In this document: positions 55,391-64,000 of the stretch, piece after piece
Layout of the letters: each line of letters starts with the position of its first letter
How positions within the stretch are numbered: position 1 is the stretch's first letter
Source of the DNA: Ariolimax columbianus
Taxonomy: Eukaryota > Mollusca > Gastropoda > Stylommatophora > Arionidae
Assembly (NCBI GenBank): GCA_036924085.1
Contig: JAVGWX010000004.1
Coordinates: forward strand, 74,279,590 to 74,343,589
DNA: 64,000 nucleotides
Direction: 5' to 3'
Notes under the pieces: model-generated
The model's input: the letters and a program-made list of their open reading frames with translations, nothing else
What the model was told of the DNA's origin: nothing
Database searches by the model: none
Made by a program: the position numbers and the translations under genes

Positions 55391-56934
55391 CGGAGACGAA
55401 CCTCCACACACAGCTGTTTGGGAGACTTGAAGCTGGGTCACGGAGACGAACCTCCACACACAGCTGTTTGGGAGACTTGAAGCTGGGTCACGGAGACGAA
55501 CCTCCACACACAGCTGTTTGGGAGACTTGAAGCTTGGTCACGGAGACGAACCTCCATACACAGCTGTTTGGGAGACTTGAAGCTGGGTCACGGACACGAA
55601 CCTCCACACACAGCTGTTTGGGAGACTTGAAGCTGGGTCACGGAGACGAACCTCCATACACAGCTGTTTGTAAGACTTGAAGCTGGGTCACGGAGACAAA
55701 TATCCACACACAGCTGTTTGGAAGACTTGAAGCTGGGTCACGGAGACGAACCTCCACACACAGCTGTTTGGAAGACTTGAAGCTGGGTCACGGAGACGAA
55801 CCTCCACACACAGGTGTTTGGGAGACTTGAAGCTGGGTCACTGTGATGAATATCCACACACAGCTGTTTGGAAGACTTAAAGCTGGGTTACGGAGACGAA
55901 TATCCACACACAGTTGTTTGAAAGACTTGAAGCTGGGTCACGGAGACGAACCTCCACACACAGCTGTTTGGAATACTTGAAGCTGGGTCACTGTGATGAA
56001 TATCCACACACAGCTGTTTGGAAGACTTGCAGCTGGGTCACGGAGACGAACCTCCACACACAGCTGTTTAGAAGACTTGAAGATTGGTCATGGAGACGAA
56101 CCTCCACACACAGCTGTTTGGAAGATTTGAAGCTGGGTCACTGTGATGAATATCCACACACAGCTGTTAGGAAGACTTGAAGCTGGTTCACGGAGACGAA
56201 CCTCCACACACAGCTGTTTGGAAGACTTGAAGCTGGGTCACGGAGACGAACCTCCAAACACAGCTGTTTGGAAGACTTGAAGCTGGGTCACTGTGATGAA
56301 TATCCACACACAGCTGCTTGGAAGACTTGAAGCTGGGTCACGGAGACGAACCTCCACACACAGCTGTTTGGAAGACTTGAAGCTGGGTCACGGAGACGAA
56401 CCTCCACACACAGCTGTTTGGAAGACTTGAAGCTGGGTCACTGTGATGAATATCCACACACAGCTGTTTGGAAGACTTGAAGCTGGGTCACGGATACGAA
56501 TATCCACACACAGCTGTTTGGAAGACTTGAAGCTGGGTCACGGAGACGAACCTCCACACACAGCTGTTTGGAAGACTTGAAGCTGGGTCACGGAGACGAA
56601 TATCCACACACATGTGTTTGGAAGACTTGAAGCTGTGTCACGGAGACGAATATCCACACACAGGTGTTTTGGAAGACTTGAAGCTGGGTCACGAAGACGA
56701 ATATCCACACACAGCTGTTTGGAAGACTTGAAGCTGGGTCACGGAGACGAATATCCACACACAGGTGTTTGGAAGACTTGAAGCTGGGTCACGGAGACGA
56801 ATATCCACACACAGGTGTTTAGAAGACTTGAAGCTGGGTCACGGAGACGAATATCCACACACAGGTGTTTGGAAGACTTGAAGCTGGGTCACGGAGACGA
56901 ATATCCACACACAGGTGTTTAGAAGACTTGAAGA
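55391..56934. repeat. 50-bp satellite, ~31 copies, two unit types
   Basis: Unit CGGAGACGAACCTCCACACA followed by CAGCTGTTTGGAAGACTTGAAGCTGGGTCA. Type a has GACGAACCTCC; type b has CTGTGATGAATATCC or CGGAGACGAATATCC. The left third is mostly type a with GGGAGACTT, and the right third is mostly GACGAATATCC with CAGGTG. One base is inserted near 56670. Confidence 0.97.
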
Positions 56935-58160
56935 ACTCTCCACTACAGTGACCTTTATCCATAGAACTGCTCTTCGCGTGCAGACGTAACCTGAAAAAGC
57001 ATGGCGAACGACCAGATGAAGGAGAAGACATGGTAAATGATTGTCTTCACTCGTGTTGCATTTCAGTCGCTGCCACTAAGATACAAGTCTTTTAAATCTT
57101 GTCAAAACAGTAACAATTGAAAGGTCACACTTTAAACTATCTACATCAGTGTCTTATGGACTCATATGAAGGACATGAATCCTGAAACACTGGCTCCATC
57201 TATCGGTGTTTTTCAATGTAACATCACAGGCCTGTCCTCTAACTTATCCATTTTGTTGAAGCAACAGATCAGTTTAATAAGGTATGTTGCACAGTGCAAA
57301 TTGACGGGAAAATTCAAAATTTACAGGCTCAGTGCAAATAGGAGGAACTTTGATAGTGAAAGGTTCAACTTTCTACTTTTACTTCATCGTGCAAGGGTAC
57401 AGACTTACGAATTACACCACTGATATATATTTTATATAAACACACACACACACACACAAGTATTTCACGCGTTTGAGGGTCAGATAAAATCATATGGTAG
57501 GCTGGATGTGTTTCATAGGAGATCACTGGCCTAGTTGAAAGAGATGCACAGTGGAGGGTACCAGAAACATGTACGATTGTGAGAACCAAGCCCGACATTG
57601 AAGTGTGGTTTACCGTTTGAATTTGTCGCCATGTGTTATTACATCTGCTATTTCCAGTATTCAATCGATGCGTTTAGCTTTAGTGACTATAGCATATGTA
57701 ACAGACTTGAGTTACTGGCAGTCTAGACGGGTTTATAGAAAGACATTCATCTTAAGAAATATCAATAGCCAGTCAAGACACCCAAATGTTGTAATAGCTC
57801 TTCTAACTAACACAAGCGGACGAGTTTCAATATGTTCTCTGCAAGTGGGAAGATTCCAGAGAGATTGAACACCGTTCTGTTCTGTTCTTCTGGTCAAATC
57901 CGTAAGTGCTCAATCTCGTTTAGTAAAATGGTGAAGGATGTGGATACTGTTGGTTCCTCTAGCTCGTTGGTTGAACACATTATAGTTTCATCATCTCAAG
58001 CCAGACTTCATAGTAAACTATGTGCTATCAGTGGCACATGGCAAGAAAATTGCAACCTGTGAAATGAGATACCAGAGAAGAAACGACATCGATGTCACCA
58101 GAAAAGTCAGAATGAAAAATGAGAACATCAGAACAATTGTGAGAAGAACATCCATCCAAG
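56935..58160. other. No gene recognised
   Basis: Several 60-90-aa ORFs without motifs. A (CA)n run lies at about 57440-57459. Confidence 0.4.
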
Positions 58161-58164
58161 AAAG

Positions 58165-58470
58165 TCAGATCAGTCAAAACATACTGTTGAAGACCCTCAC
58201 ATTGGCTTCCTAGTAGTGTTTTCTGGAAACGGGCTGATTTCATGGCAGCCTGGCTAACGAGGGATGGATCAAAGAGATCGCCGTGGTAATCGACACGACA
58301 ATGAAACCAAGCATAGCACAACCACCTGGAGAACTACGGTCCACTTTCAGCAGCACGTTCGGGATGTGAGGATAGCTACTGCAACCCGCCACTTAACCTC
58401 CTTTTAAGGGTGCACAAAAGAGTAAACCTACTCATTGTGAGCATTAGAAACAACAATAACAACAACATTA
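58165..58470 (+). mobile_element. SINE-1, diverged copy
   Basis: Follows the 693-1048 element from AAGACCCTCAC through TGGCTTCCTAGTAGT, CATGGCAGCCTGGC, AAGCATAGC.CAACC, GCTACTGCAACCCGCCACTTAAC and AAGAGTAAAC, to a CAACAATAACAACAAC tail. The 37-bp segment near its 5' end is shortened. Confidence 0.75.
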
Positions 58471-59130
58471 TAACTGTGTAGATGCGTTTTGAATTAATAA
58501 AATATATGTTTTGGAACATAGTAAGGTTATGTGTTAAAGTATGTTAGTGAATTGTGTTACGTTAGAACAAGATAGTTCTGTGAGACTCTGTATTTCCGAA
58601 TTTCCTGAATGGCATCTCTATCCAATTTGTTTGAGGAACACGCCGATTACAATATGCTCACGGAAGAGTCTCTGTGGAATCTTCAATAGTGGGGATAAGT
58701 ATTCATCCCATTCATCTTTCGATGCATGTGTCAGAACTTCATGAAGGTGTTATCATTTTCGGTACCCGTTATAAATTGTTCCCACCTCTCGCTTTTTTAT
58801 TACTTCTCTATGACTTTAAAATAATTGGTGCTTCTAACTTTCATTTAATTCATCTCATCAAATTCGTCACATCTCTTTTGGGCTTTATGTAAATCTTTTG
58901 TTGCTATTTCCTTTTCTTTCCATGTCTGTTCCATTGTTTGATTCCACCGGACTAGTTTTAAAAAAAAAAGCATCTAGTGGACCTACGTCCAATAATCTGG
59001 CACAGTTCAGGTAAATCACGTAAATGATAACTGAAAGCATGTTTAGGTTTCCTGTGTCTGGTGAGTTTTCCTCTCACGATAAGAACGACAAATGGCTGGT
59101 GATATCCAATACGTTTAAAATATCTCTAGA
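58471..59130. other. No gene recognised
   Basis: AT-rich spacer after SINE-1. Overlapping short ORFs at 58541-58892 have no recognisable motif. Confidence 0.4.
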
Positions 59131-59243
59131 TATCAGCGCCAGATGGATAGCTTGACTACATTACTATCAGCGCCAAATGGATAGCTTAACTACATTACTA
59201 TCAGCGCCAGATGGATAGCTTGACTACATTACTATCAGCGCCA
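59131..59243. repeat. 34-bp tandem repeat, ~3.3 copies
   Basis: Unit TATCAGCGCCAGATGGATAG followed by CTTGACTACATTAC, at 59131, 59165 and 59199, with a partial fourth. Confidence 0.95.
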
Positions 59244-59355
59244 AGATTATTTTATGTGTGTACATAATGCAGTTTTGTTCATTTCATGAACGCATTTAAT
59301 GTATTGCATTTGTATAAGTGAAGCAAATCTGAGTTAAGATAACTTTGGCAAGGGC

Positions 59356-59622
59356 TTAATGTTGAGATGATGAGAAATAGTAGATGGTTGTCCTATTACA
59401 GTCAATCTCGTTGCCATCGTATTTCACATGCCCACAGACATTTATTTCACAATGTGTCGGATTATAATGAAATAGATGGACCTCTAGTGTACTGTCTTCA
59501 AGATAGATGGTGTTTAGTTTGCCAATAAATATCATCAGATCGACAGAGTAGTTTTTAGCTCTCTCTAAATCGTCACCAGGACACCCAGCTGTAGATGGGT
59601 GCCTCCCGCTGCTAGGGTACAT
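59356..59622 (-). other. Unrecognised 88-aa ORF
   Basis: Open from ATG at 59622 to a stop at 59356 on the reverse strand. The composition looks protein-like, with cysteines in a CEINVCGHVKYDGNEIDC context that could form disulphides, and no low complexity. It could be a single exon of a secreted protein or a chance ORF; I cannot assign a family. Confidence 0.3.
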
Positions 59623-59770
59623 AATTTAAAGACTGTGGAATAACTAATACATACAGAAACAGATTCAAATAGAGAACATTTCAATAAGCTGAAATGTTTC
59701 AGATTGGCTTCAGATATTAAAATTATACTTTTTAAAGCATACTAAGGAGACGGTAACGCTTCGATGACTA

Positions 59771-62360
59771 ATAATAGCTGTCCATCGTTGTCGATGAGAA
59801 CCGCCGACATCATCCCTGTTACAGATTTCCCTGTTGGGTGTGGGTGCGCATGTGGCTGAACAGGTCAATGCGAGCACGAAAACATCTGCTACATATCGGG
59901 CACACGAGGTTTGTAGAAGGAGATGGTGTTCCCGCTGCTCGGGATTTCCGCGTCTCGCGTCTGTTCTGGGCTTTCACAACACGGTCATCTTCACCAGCAG
60001 CTACACCCGATTTGGCTGCGCTTCTCCAGTCAGATCTGTTTTTCGCAAGACATTCCCAGGTGTCGATTTCTATCTGGCAACTTTTTAGTGAGTCCTTCAG
60101 ACCGTCTTTAAAACGTTTCTTTGGGCGCCCCCTCTCGCGCCATCCCTCTCTCAGCTCGCCGTAGAGAAGCTTCTTTGGGAGCCGCTCGTCTGACATACGG
60201 ACGAGGTGTCCGGCCCATCATAGTCGTGCTTTTTCTAGCAGTGCATGGATGCTGGGCATGTTAGCCCTCGAGAGAACCTCGATGTCAGTGACACGATCTT
60301 GCCATCGGATGTGGAATATTCGCATCAGGCAACCTGTGTGGAAGTGGTTTAACCTCCTTGCATGTCCAGAGTATACAGTCCAGCTTTCGCAAGCGTATAG
60401 TAGGGTTGGAATGATGGTTGCACGGTAGACTTTGAGTTTGGTCTTGACGCTGATGCCACGACGTGCCCAGACCATCGAGCGCATTCTACCAAAGGCTGTG
60501 CTGGCCTTTGCTATTCTGCTTGCCACCTCATCGTATAGGCTGACAGATCTCGACAGCGTGCTACCCAGATTTGTGAATTTGTCTACGGCATTCAACGTCT
60601 GCCCACGGACTGTAGTCTCTGGTTTTGTGTACGGCATGCCTGGTGCTGGTTGGTACATGACCTCTGTTTTTTTTGCATTTATGGTCAGACCAAAATTTTC
60701 GCATGCGGCAGAGAACTGGTCCATTCCAACCTGCATGTTCAGTTCTGAGTTGCTCATTAGAGCGCAGTCGTCAGCAAATTCAAGTTCCCTGATTATGTCG
60801 CCAGCCACTTTGGTTTTGGCCTTCATTCTTCTGGAATTGAGTAACTTCATACCACCATCTGTGCGGTACTTTATGGGTATTCCAAGCTCCAATGATCTGA
60901 AGGCGTCTGTCATCGTGGCCGCGAACATCATGCTGAACAAAGTCGGGGCGAGTACACATCCTTGTTTTACTCCGTTTGATACTAGAAACGTTTTAGAGAT
61001 TGCACCGCTGTCCAGTACACGAGCACACATGCCTTCGTGTAGCTGTTTCACCATTGTTATGAACTTGTTGGGGCAGCCAAACTTAGACATTATCATCCAC
61101 AGCCCTCCTCTATTTACTGTATCAAATGCCTTTGTCAAATCAATAAATGTGGTGTACAAGGCCTGATTTTGCTCTCGACACTTCTCTTGTACTTGGCGAG
61201 CGGCAAAAATCATGTCCACTGTTCCTCTTCCGGCTCTGAATCCACATTGGCTTTCTGGGAGGTGGTGGCTTTGTTCAAGGTGTTTGTTGAGCCTATTTAG
61301 CAGTAAGCGCGCTAGGATCTTGCCTGCTACGGAGAGTAGCGATATTCCACGATGATTGTCGCATTCCTGACGATTGCCTTTTCTTTTTTATAGGTGAACG
61401 ATTGAGGCGTCCTTTAGCTCCTGCGGAATTTTACCTTCAGCCCACATGTGACAGAAGAGTTCAGTGATCCTTCTGGTGAGGGATGGGCCAGCTATCTTAT
61501 ATACCTCTGCTGGTATTGCATCAGCTCCTGGAGCTTTTCCTATAGATAGTGAACTGATTGCCCTGTCGACTTCCTCCTCAGTAATTACTTCATCCAACGC
61601 CAGGTTCAGTTCCACCTGCGGCATTCGCCGGATGGCCTCTTCATTTATGGACGATGGGTGGTTTAGTATTTTGCAGAAGGGGTCTGCCCATCTGTCTAGA
61701 ATCTGAACCTTATCTGTTAGCAGTACCCCATCCGCACTGCGAACTGGAGTATTACTAGAGGGCTGCGGGCCGTAGAGAGCTTTCAGTGCCTCGTAAAACC
61801 GTTTGGTGTCATGACGCTCGGCGAACATCTCAATTTCGTCAGCTCTTTTGCTGAGCCAGGAGTCTTGCATCTCTCTAAGCCTGGTCTGGACAGCTTTGCG
61901 AGTAGTATTGAAGGCAGCTTTTGCTGCCGGAGATGGTGTGTCCCTCTGGTATTCCTTGTGCGCTTCATGTTTTGCATCGAGAAGGCCCTGTATTTCTAGA
62001 TCGTTCTTATCAAACCAGTCCGTATGCTTGCGCGTGAGTGGGCCAATGTGTTTAACAGCTGTATCGTAGAGTGTGTTTCTCACTGATGCCCAGTTCTTTT
62101 CGATGTCCTTCTTTTCAAAACGAAGCTCAGACAGTCTACCCTCAAGCTCTTCCTGGACGCCTCCTCTCGTGGGTTCGTATTTCAGCTGAGAGACATTTAG
62201 CCTCCTCAGTGGTTTCTTTCCCTGGGGGCGCATTTTGGGCTGGATCTTGAAGTTTAGCTTGACAATGACAAGTCGATGGTCGGTCCAACATTCTGCACCA
62301 CACATGCTCTTCGTTACCATAGCATCCGCTCGATCCCTACGTCTGATGACTACCATATTA
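59771..62360 (-). pseudogene. LINE A copy 3: near-continuous RT frame with two nonsense codons
   Basis: From the 5' side (62356) the reverse strand stays in one frame to 59819. It shows VVIRRRDRADAMVTKS and WTDHRLVIVKLNFKIQPKM (endonuclease end), LNVSQLKYEPTRGG, DTKRFYEALKALYGPQPSSN, ISSLSIGKAPGADAIPAEVY, TRRITELFCHMWAEGKIPQE; RT motif A TTFIDLTKAFDTVNRGGLW; NGVKQGCVLAPTLFSMMF; ELEFADDCALMSNSELN (FADD); VDKFTNLGSTLSRSVSLYDE; LLYACESWTVYSGHARRLN; and the C2H2 finger CPICSRCFRARIDLFSHMRTH (C-x2-C-x12-H-x3-H). Only a TAA near 61387 and a TGA near 60215 interrupt it. It is 5'-truncated within the endonuclease. GATGACTA at 59763-59770 and 62345-62352 is a possible TSD. Confidence 0.9.
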
Positions 62361-62389
62361 AATATCGACGCTGATTCCCCATTTCCGGA

Positions 62390-63070
62390 GATCGAATGGA
62401 AAAACTCAAAAAGTTATTTCTTCTTCTTTGTTCGTTCTCAAACTCCCGTTACCATCAGGATGCTGTCCACGGAACGTGTGAGATTGAAACTATCATTTTA
62501 GCCTAGTATTTAACAAAGATAAGAAGGCACATAATCAATAGAATATCTATACCACGTCTATGTTCTTAGCGTCAAATATGGACCCTGTACGGGGCTCAAG
62601 AACATGAGCCCTCAGCGTGTAAAATAAAGCTGCGACAGGCGGTCAGTCACTTGAGTCAAGAGTGAATATGAAGGGAACAATTTGACATAAAATGGAGACA
62701 AAATGGCATCAGTGCTGCATTATCATATAGGCAGACTACACCCGAGCTTATGGTATAAGTAAAATAGGGGCACATTAAATATCAGAAATATCTTTTGAAT
62801 TAATTTTATATTTCAAAAGCAGCACCGCATCTGAACGTGAACTCTACTAGATAAAAGAAAAATGCTAAAAATTAAGATCTTCCGAATTTTAAGTGGCGCT
62901 GTTTTATGTGACAGAATATGGAAGCTCGGTTTCCCGCTAAATCTGGGGGAAGAAAAGAAAGAAAAAGTAGCATACTTTTTCAAACATTTCCAAAGCTGAC
63001 ATTATTCAAAGCAAAATCATAAGAAGCAGGATCTTCTCTGAGTATCAGATATATCGTTCCAGGACTTGTG
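62390..63070. other. No gene recognised
   Basis: AT-rich spacer between LINE A copy 3 and the 41-bp satellite. Confidence 0.4.
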
Positions 63071-63549
63071 GGTGTTTCATAGTCAGGTCGTCCGTCTAGT
63101 TATGGCACAAAGGTGTTTCATAGTCAGGTCGTTCCTCTAGTTATGGCACAAAGGTGTTTCATAGTCAGGTCGTCCGTCTAGTTGTGGCACAAAGGTGTTT
63201 CATAGTCAGGTAGTTCCTCTAGTTGTGGCACAAAGGTGTTTCATAGTGAGGTGGTTCCTCTAATTGTGACACAAAGGTGTTTCATAGTCAGGTCGTCCGT
63301 CTAGTTGTGGCACAAAGGTGTTTCATAGTCAGGTCGTTCCTCTAGTTGTGGCACAAAGGTGTTTTATAGTTAGGTCGTTGCTCTAGTTGTGGCACAAAGG
63401 TGTTTCATAGTCAGGTAGTCAGTCTAGTTATGGCACAAAGGTGTTTCATAGTCAGGTAGTTCCTCTAGTTGTGACACAAAGGTGTTTCATAGTCAGGTCG
63501 TTCTCTAGTTGTGGCACAAAGGTGTTTCATAGTCAGGTAGTTCCTCTAC
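63071..63549. repeat. 41-bp satellite, ~12 copies
   Basis: Unit GGTGTTTCATAGTCAGGTCG followed by TCCGTCTAGTTATGGCACAAA, repeating every 41 bp (63071, 63112 and so on). Variants alternate TCCGTC and TTCCTC at the middle. No unique spacers. Confidence 0.95.
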
Positions 63550-63804
63550 CAGAGATCAGGATAAATTTTACCAGAAGATCCACGTGAAAAAAAAATCCTG
63601 GTCACCACCATGATCAGAACAGGCGATCTCCGGCACCAGAGGCGACAACTTACCACGAGACCACTGAGTCTCCTAAATCATCCAAAATTGTGTTCCATGA
63701 GATAGCATTCTCACTTTTAGCACAGCAAACAAAATCTGGTGAGATATCAGGTGTTCTTGACTTACACAGTAAAGAGGTTTATATTATATATATATAAAGG
63801 TGGG

Positions 63805-64000
63805 GGTGCCCTAATGTCATCATCAAGTGTCCTGCCGGTGGGCGATCATGGACCTCCATTTCCTCTTATTATTTATCGGTTATGAGTTCCACTGTTGATC
63901 GCCTCCCAAGCCATGCCTTCAAGCTGTCAAATATTTTGTTTCTTTGCCTCCCTCTATCCCTCTTGCCAGCGTTTCTGCCTGTTGTCACAGTGTGTTCCAG
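63805..64000 (-). pseudogene. LINE C-terminal fragment at window edge
   Basis: Entering from the right edge, the reverse strand reads LEHTVTTGRNAGKRDRGRQR, NKIFDSLKAWLGRRSTVELI and, after a stop/shift, MIAHRQDT before TGA. This is the typical basic C-terminal end of a LINE RT protein, followed by a short 3' UTR and a TA-rich tail (about 63780-63797). Confidence 0.6.

Noticed and set aside
55391..56934. CRISPR-like regular spacing (also 63071-63549, 41170-41490, 28498-28987)
   Set aside because: Repeats are contiguous with no unique spacers, no cas genes and a eukaryotic context; they are minisatellites.
60432..61166. 244-codon forward ORF opposite LINE A copy 3
   Set aside because: It is the antisense shadow of the RT coding frame, which has all the conserved motifs. 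The forward translation has none.

Overview
The window is eukaryotic and animal, built almost entirely of repeats, with one clear host gene. There are no operons or bacterial signals. The gene is a rhodopsin-class GPCR most like the GPR19 group. The surroundings are decayed non-LTR retrotransposons of several families, a mariner remnant, SINE-like elements, nuclear 18S/28S rDNA fragments and many minisatellites. A lophotrochozoan, perhaps a gastropod mollusc, would fit, but that is inference: no species-diagnostic gene is present.

Layout. 1-3.2 kb: mariner remnant, a SINE-like element (SINE-1) with a clean target-site duplication (TSD), a rearranged LINE and a diverged copy of a long repeat. 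5.7-10.6 kb: LINE fragments, including a LINE B 3' end nested in LINE A. 10.7-12.05 kb: the GPCR. 13-14.7 kb: a CR1-like LINE. 15.1-22.2 kb: an LTR-like element with long direct repeats and a decayed gag-like zinc-knuckle ORF but no visible pol; its left repeat is interrupted by a 1.58-kb mosaic of 18S and 28S rRNA pieces with a 16-bp TSD. 22.2-25 kb: another repeat, LINE fragments and a second, inverted 18S/28S mosaic. 26.9-40.3 kb: two nearly identical head-to-tail 6.7-kb copies, each with LINE pieces, SINE-1, a 37-bp minisatellite and a 2.5-kb 14-bp minisatellite. 41-53 kb: LINEs and a pair of oppositely oriented LINE B copies bounded by a 20-bp satellite. 55.4-56.9 kb: a 50-bp satellite. 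59.8-62.4 kb: the best preserved LINE A copy. 63.1-63.5 kb: a 41-bp satellite.

The most unusual item is the 18S/28S mosaic. Both copies end in sequence shared with LINE B (APE endonuclease, RT, RNase H). LINE B is therefore the likely mobilising machinery, or the mosaic is LINE B's own 5' region. The TSD, the repeated 18S-to-28S joins and the shared tail argue for a retrotransposing family rather than a stray rDNA fragment.

Coordinates of decayed elements are approximate (tens of bases). Family names A-H are local labels. All homology calls come from motif recognition by eye, not database search.
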